Positions 1 to 6,910 of a stretch of 12,311 nt of DNA are shown in pieces (position 1 is the stretch's first letter; each line of letters starts with the position of its first letter). This DNA comes from Deltaproteobacteria bacterium (GTDB taxonomy: Bacteria > Desulfobacterota > Binatia > DP-6). A model generated the notes under the pieces. The model did not search any database and was not told the origin of the DNA. It saw only the letters and a list, made by a program, of their open reading frames with translations. Position numbers and translations under genes: made by a program. Location of the stretch: positions 1 through 12,311 of the forward strand of contig VBLD01000029.1 of the NCBI GenBank assembly GCA_005879205.1. Direction: 5' to 3'.

Positions 1-239
1 TATCCGACGCTGACCCTCCTCAGCGCGGGCTCCCCACCCCAGGAGCCGGGACCCTTTCCGGAGCCGCATATACGGCACGCCGCCCGCGCCGCGCGTGCAT
101 GGCCGGAAGCTCCTACGGCGGGCAGCGATCCGCACGGGAAGCCGCGCAGCCGGGCGACGGCACGGCAGCAGAAGTCCGAATTCCCGAAGGCGAACGGGGC
201 CGTAGAGAAAGAGGTCGCGGTCCTGGGTGAGGTACGTCA
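1..239. other. left-edge region without a supported gene
   Basis: No convincing gene is seen here. On the minus strand a frame opens with an ATG at 240-238, which overlaps the TGA of the transposase-like remnant (TGATG), and stays open to the left edge for about 80 codons (starting MTYLTQDRDLFLYG). The reading soon becomes rich in Arg with irregular codon use and matches no family I know, so I do not call it a gene. A gene entering from the left cannot be excluded. Confidence 0.4.
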
Positions 240-371
240 TCAGGAAAGGCGGGCGAGCTGCGAGGGGCTGGCTGGCTCGGCCGGAAGCCCGATGTGGCCG
301 AGAATCGTGCGCATGACCTCCCCCGCCTCGACCGTGGAAGCCCCGATAAAGGCCCCAAAGGTGACGTCACC
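240..371 (-). pseudogene. possible C-terminal remnant of an IS91-type transposase
   Basis: Reading leftwards from 371 gives 43 residues and a TGA at 242-240. The segment contains GGDVTFGAFI followed by VMRTILGHIGLPAEP. IS91/Y2-type transposases from many GC-rich bacteria end in a zinc-ribbon CPxCGG, a short beta strand, then a helix of the form V-x-R-I-L-x-H-L-G-L-P-x-E-P, and this stretch resembles that tail. The cysteines and everything upstream of the tail are missing, and the open frame to the right of 371 does not look like a transposase. It would therefore be a decayed end of an insertion. The match rests on recalled pattern similarity over about 35 residues, so confidence is modest. 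Confidence 0.38.
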
Positions 372-372
372 T
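359..372. repeat. 14-bp perfect palindrome (AGGTGACGTCACCT)
   Basis: The sequence equals its own reverse complement over 14 bases. It lies exactly where the transposase-like similarity begins. It could be an insertion or recombination junction, a protein binding site, or chance. Confidence 0.6.
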
Positions 373-619
373 CCCTGTACTCCCCTCTTCGCGACCCCGA
401 CGCGGCTCCACGGAGCCAAATAGCTCCGCCGCGGGCGCGAGCCGCGGCCCGAGCCCGCGATCCCGACCCTCAAGCGGCGAGGTGGAGCACCAATCCGAAG
501 AGAAGGCTCGCCGCGCGGACGCCCGCTAGCAAACGCCGAAGCGAATGCGAGGTGCCGTCGCCGCGCGCCCGTCGTCGTTTTCATTCACTCCGCGACCGGA
601 AGATGGTAAACACGCCCGC
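373..619. other. non-coding region upstream of the methyltransferase
   Basis: No gene is supported here. Open frames across it have poor third-position GC bias. A short inverted repeat, GGCTCC-AC-GGAGCC, lies at 404-417 and is followed by a small AT-richer patch (AAATAG). The promoter of the methyltransferase-glycosyltransferase pair should lie here, but I cannot point to convincing -35/-10 boxes. A six-codon frame (ATG at 603, peptide MVNTPA, TGA at 621-623) overlaps the proposed GTG start at 620 as GTGA. It could couple translation or be chance. Confidence 0.4.
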
Positions 620-1309
620 GTGACGACGGCTTCGACCTCCCGGCATCCGGCCCCGCGCGCCGATGGCGGCGCGCGAGCGTTCTTCGAAGGCTACGCCGCC
701 GACTTCGACCACATCTACGACGACACCGGGAAAGGGCCGGTGGCGCGCTTCATCGACACGCATCTCCGCCGCGAGATGCGGATCCGCTTCGAGAACGCAT
801 TCGAGACGCTCGAGCCGCTCGCCGGCCACTCGCTGCTGGATGCGGGCTGCGGCGGCGGACGCTACGCGATTCCCGCGGCGAAGGCGGGCGCGGCGCGCGT
901 CCTCGGCCTCGACTTCAGCGAGCCGATGCTCGAGCTGGCACGGGAGAAGGCCGCAGCCGAGGGTGTGGCGGAGCGGTGCGAGTTCGTGAACGCGGATCTC
1001 TTGAGCCATCCCCTCCCCGAGAAGAGCTTCGACTACGCGATCGCAATCGGCTTTTTCGACTACCAGGCCGATCCCGAGCCGGCGCTCCGGGCGCTGGCGC
1101 GCGCCGCGCGGCGGCGGGTCTTCATCTCGCTGCCGAAGCGCTGGCACGTGCTCACGCCGCAGCGCAAAGTCCGCTACGCCCTGTTCAAGTGTTTCGTGCG
1201 CTTCTACTCGCGGGCGGAGGTCGAGCGTCTGGCGGCGTCGGTCGCGCCGCGGCGCACGACGATCCTGGATATCGGACGCGAGTACAATCTGCGCCTCGAC
1301 TTCGAGTAG
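620..1309 (+). CDS. class I SAM-dependent methyltransferase
   Basis: A 229-residue cytosolic Rossmann-fold methyltransferase that would transfer a methyl group from S-adenosylmethionine to an unknown substrate. Motif I is LLDAGCGGGRYA (residues 72-83). The acidic end of strand 2 is in VLGLDFSEPM (94-103), the strand 3 region is EFVNADLL (121-128), and strand 4 is FDYAIAIGFFDY (137-148). The length fits small single-domain members. I chose the GTG at 620. The in-frame ATG at 545 would add 25 residues, but those codons have clearly lower GC at the third position and no family similarity, and similarity begins near ARAFFEGYAADFD (residues 18-30). No good Shine-Dalgarno sequence precedes either start. 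The glycosyltransferase start lies 8 bp after the stop, so the two are probably co-transcribed and the substrate may be a glycan or glycolipid. The substrate is inference. Confidence 0.88.
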   Translation: MTTASTSRHPAPRADGGARAFFEGYAADFDHIYDDTGKGPVARFIDTHLRREMRIRFENAFETLEPLAGHSLLDAGCGGGRYAIPAAKAGAARVLGLDFSEPMLELAREKAAAEGVAERCEFVNADLLSHPLPEKSFDYAIAIGFFDYQADPEPALRALARAARRRVFISLPKRWHVLTPQRKVRYALFKCFVRFYSRAEVERLAASVAPRRTTILDIGREYNLRLDFE

Positions 1310-1317
1310 CCTCCGCG

Positions 1318-2466
1318 ATGGCGGAAGTAATCTTCTGGGGCGCCCTCGGGATCGTCGCCTACGTATACGTGGGATATCCCTGTCTCATCTTCATGCTCGC
1401 TCGGCTGCGGCCGCGGCCGGTGCGGAAGCGGCCGGACGCCGAGCTGCCGACGGTCTCCTTCATCATCACGGCCTACAACGAGGAGCCCGTGATCGCGGCG
1501 AAGCTCCGGAACACCCTGGCGCTCGACTATCCGGCCGACCGCCTGCAGATCATCGTCGTCTCCGACGGCTCGACCGACCGAACCGAGGAGATCGTGCGCA
1601 CGGCATTCGAGCGCGTGAAGCTCGTCGCGATGGGCGGCCGTTACGGGAAGACGCTGGCGCAGAACCGCGCCGTGGCGGAGGCGCGCGGCGAGATCGTGGT
1701 GTTCTCCGACGCCACCACCGTCTATGAGCCCGGAAGCCTCCGCGCGCTGGTGTCGAGCTACGCCGACCCGGCGGTCGGCTGCGTTACCGGCAGCGTCGTG
1801 TATGGCACCGAGTCCGCCAAGAGCGTCGACCGGGGCCGCTCGGCCTATTGGAATTACGAGAGCTTCCTCCGCCGCCAGGAGAGCCGCTTCTCCTCGGTGC
1901 TCGGCGCCGCCGGCTGCGTGTACTCGCTGCGGCGCCGTCTCTACACGCCGCTCGAGGCCGACATGATCAGCGACGTGGCGCAGGCGATCCGGACCGTGGC
2001 GCAGGGCTACCGCGCGGTGGTCGAGGACGGGGCGATCGTCTCCGAGCCGACGGAGTCACGCTCGATCCGCGAGGAGCTCGAGCGGCGAGCGCGGGTCATC
2101 GCCCGCGGCATGCGCGTGAAGTTCCGCCTGCGCGGGTTCTTCCTCCGCCATCCCTGGTTCCTGCTCCAGGTACTCGCCCATCGCGTGCTACGCTGGGCGG
2201 TGCCGCTCTTCCTGATCGTCGCCTTCCTGGCGAACCTCTTGCTGCTCGACCGCACGCTCTATCAGGCGCTCTTCGCGGCCCACCTCGCGCTCTACGGGAG
2301 CGCGGCGCTCGCCTACGCGCTCGAACGCCGGAACCGCCGTCTGCCGGGGCTCGGCATCCCGCTCTACTTCTGCGTCGTGAACCTGGCGCCCATCCTCGCG
2401 CTGCGCGCGCTCGCGCGGGGCGAGAAGCAGGTGACGTGGGAGACGGGGCGACCGCCGGCGGGCTGA
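1318..2466 (+). CDS. membrane-bound family 2 glycosyltransferase
   Basis: A 382-residue inverting GT-A glycosyltransferase of family 2, likely building a polysaccharide or glycolipid at the inner membrane. A first membrane segment spans about residues 5-28. The catalytic domain runs from about 44 to 245, with FIITAYNEE (48-56), the nucleotide-sugar binding VSDGSTD (81-87), FSDATT in the DxD position (129-134), and a probable catalytic Asp in MISDV (216-220). ERRARVIARG (255-264) sits where processive members carry a Q/RxxRW-like motif. Two or three more hydrophobic segments follow (about 292-312, 316-336, 345-366). This plan resembles exopolysaccharide and cellulose-synthase-like GT2 enzymes. 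The ATG at 1318 is chosen because frame similarity and hydrophobicity begin there; the frame upstream is antisense-like and overlaps the methyltransferase. Sugar donor and acceptor cannot be told. In-frame codons continue past the TGA to a second stop at 2641-2643. Confidence 0.92.
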   Translation: MAEVIFWGALGIVAYVYVGYPCLIFMLARLRPRPVRKRPDAELPTVSFIITAYNEEPVIAAKLRNTLALDYPADRLQIIVVSDGSTDRTEEIVRTAFERVKLVAMGGRYGKTLAQNRAVAEARGEIVVFSDATTVYEPGSLRALVSSYADPAVGCVTGSVVYGTESAKSVDRGRSAYWNYESFLRRQESRFSSVLGAAGCVYSLRRRLYTPLEADMISDVAQAIRTVAQGYRAVVEDGAIVSEPTESRSIREELERRARVIARGMRVKFRLRGFFLRHPWFLLQVLAHRVLRWAVPLFLIVAFLANLLLLDRTLYQALFAAHLALYGSAALAYALERRNRRLPGLGIPLYFCVVNLAPILALRALARGEKQVTWETGRPPAG

Positions 2467-2593
2467 GCGTTCCGGCTCACCGCTCGGAGCGCGGGCGTGA
2501 CGATCGGCGTGCACTCCTCGAGCATCGGCACGAACGGGGTCGATGCCGGATTCATCGGAATCACGCGCATCGCTCCGCAGCGGGCCCGGGCCG
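2467..2593. other. convergent spacer between the glycosyltransferase and the Cys-rich protein
   Basis: A 127-bp gap between two convergent stop codons. An imperfect GC-rich inverted repeat (AGCGG/CCGCT around GCCCGGG, 2579-2595) lies beside the minus-strand stop but has no T tract, so it is at best a weak bidirectional terminator. Both strands stay open across the gap, as noted in the findings. Confidence 0.4.
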
Positions 2594-3403
2594 CTACGGT
2601 GCTCGGCGTGACGGTGACGCTGACGACGGCACCGCCCCTCTGATCCCCGCCTCGATCGTCGCGACGGCGTGGCTCACGACGAGTCCGAGCGCGTCGCCGC
2701 ACGCGTCGGTGCCGGCCAGCCGCCGGGCGATCCGCTTGATCCCGTCGAGCGCCCGGTCCGCGCGCCTGACCTCGCGCTTCGCATGGCGCGGGTCGGCCGC
2801 CGCCCGGAGGATCGCGGCGCGTGCCCGCCCGAACTTCCTGACCGCGGCAGCGGGCAGCGGTCCAGCGCACCCGGCGATCGCCGGATCGACCGCCAGCGCG
2901 CAGCGGGCGGCGTCGAACGGTCCGGCGGCGGTGCGGCAGCAGAGGTTCAGGTAGTCGACGTCCCTGAGCGCGCCCTCCGAGCGAGCGATTGCGGTCACAC
3001 CGACGGCGCCGCCCGCCGAGACGGCGACGTCGAGGGTCGCGCCACATGCGCCGGCCTTGCCCGGCAGCGCGGGCGGCGCGAGGGGAAGTCCGGCCACGTC
3101 GATCGACTCGATCGGGATCGGCGTGCAGCCCTCCACCGGCACGCCCGTGCACAGGCTCGGCGCGAAGCGACAGGTTCCGTCGGCGACGCCGTCGACGTCA
3201 CACGCGGGATCGCCGTCCGAGCAGACGACGCCGCTCTCGCCGTCGGTCGTATCGACGCCCCCGAAGGCGACGCGACAGTCCTTGTCGGCATTGCCGCCGC
3301 CGAGGACGAAAGCGTCCACCCGGGTCGCGGTTGCCGACAGGAGGCAAAGCATCACCGCCGCGAGGGCACCGCCTGTGACATGTTCGCTGCGCATGCTGGC
3401 CAT
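2594..3403 (-). CDS. secreted Cys-rich protein of unknown function
   Basis: I do not recognise a named family. The 269-residue protein starts with a typical export signal: MASMRSEHVTGG, then a hydrophobic core ALAAVMLCLLSATA, with likely cleavage after about residue 31. The mature part has 12 cysteines (43, 61, 68, 78, 85, 93, 120, 155, 156, 168, 179, 235), enough for six disulfides, which fits a periplasmic or outer location. Residues 61-93 carry C-S-D-G-D-P-A-C-D-V-D-G-V-A-D-G-T-C, an Asp/Gly-rich segment that could bind calcium. Residues 187-255 look helical and rich in Arg and Ala. The start is 3403 or the ATG at 3394; the longer in-frame extension to 3559 would bury the signal peptide behind 52 unlikely residues. 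It is divergent from the multidomain cytochrome and shares its upstream region, so joint regulation is possible. Confidence 0.72.
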   Translation of the reverse strand: MASMRSEHVTGGALAAVMLCLLSATATRVDAFVLGGGNADKDCRVAFGGVDTTDGESGVVCSDGDPACDVDGVADGTCRFAPSLCTGVPVEGCTPIPIESIDVAGLPLAPPALPGKAGACGATLDVAVSAGGAVGVTAIARSEGALRDVDYLNLCCRTAAGPFDAARCALAVDPAIAGCAGPLPAAAVRKFGRARAAILRAAADPRHAKREVRRADRALDGIKRIARRLAGTDACGDALGLVVSHAVATIEAGIRGAVPSSASPSRRAP

Positions 3404-3471
3404 GGTACGCGGGAGGCACGCGACTGTCAGGTCGCCGCGGCGGTGGAGGCATGCAGCATCCCACCTCCAGA

Positions 3472-3485
3472 CGCGACGCGTCGCG
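3472..3485. repeat. 14-bp perfect palindrome (CGCGACGCGTCGCG)
   Basis: A self-complementary site in the shared divergent region, 75 bp before the cytochrome start and about 70 bp before the Cys-rich protein start. Its position suits an operator for a dimeric regulator, but such GC-rich palindromes also arise by chance. Confidence 0.5.
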
Positions 3486-3509
3486 CACGCCGCCGGCAGC
3501 GCCGAGCTT

Positions 3510-3526
3510 GCGAAAAAGCTTTTCGC
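3510..3526. repeat. inverted repeat GCGAAAA-AGC-TTTTCGC
   Basis: Seven-base arms separated by three bases, 34 bp before the cytochrome ATG. The A/T-rich arms stand out in this GC-rich sequence. It may be an operator overlapping a promoter, or a hairpin in the 5' leader. Which of these is not shown. Confidence 0.5.
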
Positions 3527-3559
3527 GCGGCACTCCGCCGTGCTATGCGGCGGGGCCAT

Positions 3560-6500
3560 ATGATCAGGTCATCGGTCTGCGCGCTCGTGCTGCTCGCCGC
3601 CGTCCCTGCCGGCGCCGGGTTCGTGACCTTCGAGAGCGGTCAGGTCCGTCCCCTGGCGCTGTCGCCCGACGGCACCCGGCTCTTCGCGGTGAACACGCCC
3701 GACGACCGGCTCGAGATCTTCGCGGTCGGGAGCGGCAGCCTGACCCACCTCGACTCGGTGCCGGTCGGTCTCGAGCCGGTCGCCGTCGCGGCGCGGACGG
3801 ACACCGAGGTGTGGGTCGTGAACCACCTCTCGGACAGCATCAGCATCGTCGACGTCGGGTCGAGCCCGCCGCGCGTCACACGGACGCTCGAGGTGGGCGA
3901 CGAGCCGCGGGACATCGTCTTCGCCGCCGGCGGCCGAGCGTTCGTCACGACCGCGCGCCGCGGCCAGCACGGCGGAGGTTCCCCGAACCTCCAGTCGCGG
4001 GGTATCGGCCGGGCCAACGTCTGGGCCTTCAGTCCCGCCGGGAACCTGCTGGGCATCGTCACGCTGTTCGGCGACACGCCGCGGGCCCTCGCCGTCAGCC
4101 CCGACGGGAACACCGTGTACGCCGCGGTCTTCCATTCCGGCAACCGCACGACGTCGCTCTCCGAGGGCGCGGTGTGCGACGGGGGGGCGAGCGCCTCGCC
4201 GTGCGTCCTCGGCAACAGCACCGACGGCTTCTTCACCGCCCCCGGCGGTCTGCCCGGGCCCAACACCAACTTCCAGGGGACCGTGCGGCCGGAGACGGGG
4301 CTGATCGTCAAGTTCAACCCGGCGACGAGCCACTGGGAGGATGGCCTCGGCCGCAACTGGAGTCCCGCCGTCCGCTTCTCCCTGCCCGACAAGGACGTGT
4401 TCGCGATCAACGCCGCGGCCACGCCGCCCGTCCAGACGAGCTTCTTCAGCGGCGTCGGGACGGTCCTCTTCAACATGGCGACCAATCCCGTGTCGGGGAA
4501 GGTCTACGTCAGCAACACCGAGGCGCGGAACGAGGTGCGCTTCGAGGGGCCCGGGACGTTCGGCGGCAGCACGGTGCGCGGCCATCTGCACGAAGCGCGC
4601 ATCACGGTGCTCGACGGCACGGCGGTCAACCCGCGGCACCTGAACAAGCACATCGACTACAGCGTCGTCCCGAGCCCAGCCGGCGTGAAGGAGAAGAGCC
4701 TCGCCATCCCGAACGGCATGGCGGTCACCGCCGACGGCGCGACGCTCTACGTGGCGGCGTTCGGCTCGGGCGCCATCGGCGTCTTCAGCACGTCGGCGCT
4801 CGAGGACGACAGCTTCGCGCCGGACGCGGCGAGCCACATCCCCGTCAGCGGCGGCGGTCCGAGCGGCCTGGTGCTCGACGAGCCTCGCCATCAGCTCTAC
4901 GTGCTCACCCGTTTCGACAATTCCGTCTCCGTCGTCGACACCGTGACGGCGAGCGAGGTGTCTGGACAGCACCTGCCGCTCTACAATCCCGAGCCAGCGA
5001 GCGTCGTCGCCGGGCGGCCGTTCCTCTACGACGCCACCCTCACCTCGAGCAACGGCGAGGCGTCCTGCGCCAGCTGTCACATCTTCGGCGACTTCGACAG
5101 CCTCGCGTGGGACCTCGGCAACCCCGACGACATCGTGCGGCCGAACCCGAACCCGTTCCGGTTGGGCGGTCCCGGGACGTTCCACCCGATGAAGGGCCCG
5201 ATGACGACGCAGAGCCTACGCGGGCTCGCCAACCACGGCCCGATGCACTGGCGCGGCGACCGCACCGGCGGCAGCGCCGGCGGCGACCCGCTCGACGAGT
5301 CGCTGGCGTTCAAGGCCTTCAACGTCGCGTTCGACGGCCTCCTCGGACGGGGCGGCCCCCTCACCGACCCGCAGATGCAGGCGTTCACCGACTTCATCCT
5401 GCAGGTGACCTATCCGCCGAACCCGATCCGCGCGCTCGACAACTCCCTCACGAACGACGAGCGCATCGGGCGCAACTTCTTCCTGCACTCCGATCCGTCC
5501 GACTCGGCCTTCCCGTGCAACGGCTGCCACGTGCTCGACCCGGCGCACGGCTTCTTCGGCACGGACGGCTTCTCGAGCTTCGAGAACGAGCCGCAGCTCG
5601 TGAAGATCCCGCACCTCCGCAACGCCTACCAGAAGGTCGGCATGTTCGGCATGCCCCCGGTGCAGTTCTTGAACGGCGGCGACAATGCGAGCACGGGCGA
5701 TCAGGTCCGCGGCTTCGGCTTCCTGCACGATGGCAGCGTCGACACGCTCTTCCGCTTCCACAACGCCGCCGTGTTCAACACGACCACGCCCTTCGGCTTC
5801 CCGAACCCGGGTGGCTTCCCGGACGGCTCGGAGGGCGACATCCTGCGGCGCCAGGTCGAGCTTTTCATCCTCGCCTTCGACTCGAACCTGGCGCCGGTCG
5901 TCGGCCAGCAGACGACGCTCAGCCCGACGTCGGTCGTCGGACCGGTGATCGACCTCATGATCGCGCGGGCAGCCGGCGGCGAGTGCGACGTGACGGTCAA
6001 GGGACTCCTCGGCGGCAGCGCGCGCGGCTGGTACCGCCGTGCCGACGGCCTCTTCCAGAGCGACCGCAACGACGAGGCGCCGATCAGCGACGCGATGCTG
6101 CGCGGGCAAGCGGCCGTGGCAGGACAGGAGCGGACGTACACCTGCGTCCCGCCCGGTTCGGGCATCCGCGTCGGCGTCGACCGGGACGAGGACGGCTTCT
6201 TCGACCGCACCGAGCTCGACCAGGGAAGCGATCCGGCCGATCCGCTGAGCGTTCCCGCGGGCATGACGACGACCGTCACGGTGACGACGACCTCCACCAC
6301 CACCACGACGCTCTTCTTCGTGACGATCCGCGCGACGTCGCTCACACTCGCCGACAGCGCGACCAACCCGAGCCGGCGCAAGCTCTCCTTCAAGTCGTCG
6401 ACCTCGCAGGACGACTCCAACCATCGCATCGTCAGGCCGAACCCGGGCAGCCCGGACGACCCCACGATCAGCGGGGGCACGCTCACCGTGTACAACTCGG

Positions 6501-6868
6501 GAATCCGCACTACCGACCTCGTGGTCGTGCCGCTGCCTGCATCGAATTGGTCCCGGGTTGGGGTCGGAGGGTATCGGTATCGCGACCCCGATCCGAGCGG
6601 GCCGAAGCTCCGTCTCTCGATGACCAACGACAAGCTGTCCGTACATGCCTCCGGCGCGAGCTGGGGCTACACGCTCGATGAACCCCTGCAGCGGCGGGTG
6701 GCGGTGCGGCTCACGGTCGGCCTGGGCGTGTTCTCCTGGTGCTCGGACGCGCCGGCAAAGGTGAGCGGCAGCCCGCCCACCACCGCCCCGAACGATCACG
6801 CCGGGCGCTTCGCCGGCTTCCGCAACACGCCGCCCCTCGGGATCGGCAAGTGTCCGCCGCTGCCCTAG
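3560..6868 (+). CDS. secreted YVTN beta-propeller / di-haem cytochrome c peroxidase-like fusion
   Basis: A 1102-residue exported protein. Residues 1-20 are a signal peptide (MIRSSVCALVLLAAVPAGAG). Residues about 24-480 form a YVTN/NHL-like beta-propeller with repeated units such as LALSPDGTRLFAVNTPDDRLEIF, VNHLSDSISIVDV, MAVTADGATLYVAA and LYVLTRFDNSVSVVD. A di-haem module follows, with CASCH (503-507) and CNGCH (653-657). The 150-residue spacing is close to that of bacterial di-haem cytochrome c peroxidases. TTQSLRGL and MHWRGDR lie between the haems, and IPHLRNA and FLHDGSVDTL come after the second. D874-R-D876-E-D878-G resembles a TSP3/EF-hand calcium loop. A Thr-rich linker (903-917) leads to an unrecognised C-terminal domain (920-1102). 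It is probably a periplasmic or surface redox enzyme; the substrate is unknown. The ATG at 3560 was chosen for its signal peptide; an ATG at 3545 would add five residues. Confidence 0.88.
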   Translation: MIRSSVCALVLLAAVPAGAGFVTFESGQVRPLALSPDGTRLFAVNTPDDRLEIFAVGSGSLTHLDSVPVGLEPVAVAARTDTEVWVVNHLSDSISIVDVGSSPPRVTRTLEVGDEPRDIVFAAGGRAFVTTARRGQHGGGSPNLQSRGIGRANVWAFSPAGNLLGIVTLFGDTPRALAVSPDGNTVYAAVFHSGNRTTSLSEGAVCDGGASASPCVLGNSTDGFFTAPGGLPGPNTNFQGTVRPETGLIVKFNPATSHWEDGLGRNWSPAVRFSLPDKDVFAINAAATPPVQTSFFSGVGTVLFNMATNPVSGKVYVSNTEARNEVRFEGPGTFGGSTVRGHLHEARITVLDGTAVNPRHLNKHIDYSVVPSPAGVKEKSLAIPNGMAVTADGATLYVAAFGSGAIGVFSTSALEDDSFAPDAASHIPVSGGGPSGLVLDEPRHQLYVLTRFDNSVSVVDTVTASEVSGQHLPLYNPEPASVVAGRPFLYDATLTSSNGEASCASCHIFGDFDSLAWDLGNPDDIVRPNPNPFRLGGPGTFHPMKGPMTTQSLRGLANHGPMHWRGDRTGGSAGGDPLDESLAFKAFNVAFDGLLGRGGPLTDPQMQAFTDFILQVTYPPNPIRALDNSLTNDERIGRNFFLHSDPSDSAFPCNGCHVLDPAHGFFGTDGFSSFENEPQLVKIPHLRNAYQKVGMFGMPPVQFLNGGDNASTGDQVRGFGFLHDGSVDTLFRFHNAAVFNTTTPFGFPNPGGFPDGSEGDILRRQVELFILAFDSNLAPVVGQQTTLSPTSVVGPVIDLMIARAAGGECDVTVKGLLGGSARGWYRRADGLFQSDRNDEAPISDAMLRGQAAVAGQERTYTCVPPGSGIRVGVDRDEDGFFDRTELDQGSDPADPLSVPAGMTTTVTVTTTSTTTTTLFFVTIRATSLTLADSATNPSRRKLSFKSSTSQDDSNHRIVRPNPGSPDDPTISGGTLTVYNSGIRTTDLVVVPLPASNWSRVGVGGYRYRDPDPSGPKLRLSMTNDKLSVHASGASWGYTLDEPLQRRVAVRLTVGLGVFSWCSDAPAKVSGSPPTTAPNDHAGRFAGFRNTPPLGIGKCPPLP

Positions 6869-6892
6869 CGCCGGGGACCCGATTCGATACCG

Positions 6893-6905
6893 CGGCCTTC
6901 GGCCG
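6893..6905. terminator. weak hairpin between convergent genes (CGGCC-TTC-GGCCG)
   Basis: A five-base-pair GC stem with a three-base loop in the 42-bp gap between the convergent cytochrome and LamG-like genes. There is no T tract on either side, so a bidirectional terminator role is only suggested by position. Confidence 0.3.
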
Positions 6906-6910
6906 ACGCT

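Larger units (their letters stand above)
3404..3559. promoter_or_regulatory. divergent promoter region
   Basis: A 156-bp region between two divergent starts, which must hold the upstream signals for both the Cys-rich protein and the cytochrome. It contains a 14-bp palindrome and a 7-bp-arm inverted repeat, listed separately. I cannot identify clear -35/-10 boxes on either strand. Confidence 0.5.

Noticed and set aside
545..619. ATG at 545 as the methyltransferase start
   Set aside because: The added codons have weak third-position GC bias and no family similarity. It is kept only as an alternative.
2669..3559. Extending the cytochrome start upstream to an ATG at 2669
   Set aside because: The added 297 residues are antisense to the Cys-rich protein and would bury the signal peptide that begins at 3560.
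6179..6240. Asp-rich loop as a full dockerin or EF-hand pair
   Set aside because: Only one D-x-D-x-D-G loop is visible. A dockerin needs two, so I call it only a Ca-binding-like motif.
6262..6315. Thr-codon repeat tract as a possible microsatellite or phase-variable repeat
   Set aside because: The tract mixes ACG, ACC and other codons in frame and encodes a Ser/Thr linker. It is not a uniform repeat that would slip easily.
3451..6681. Very long plus-strand open frame (over 1000 codons) inside the cytochrome gene in another frame
   Set aside because: Its translation is dominated by Arg, His, Pro and Gln without domain patterns, as expected for an off-frame reading of a GC-rich gene. The cytochrome frame has clear domains.
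3569..6799. Two long minus-strand open frames (about 530 codons each) antisense to the cytochrome
   Set aside because: They are Arg/Val/Glu-rich mirror readings with no recognisable motif. Stops are rare on the antisense of GC-rich genes.
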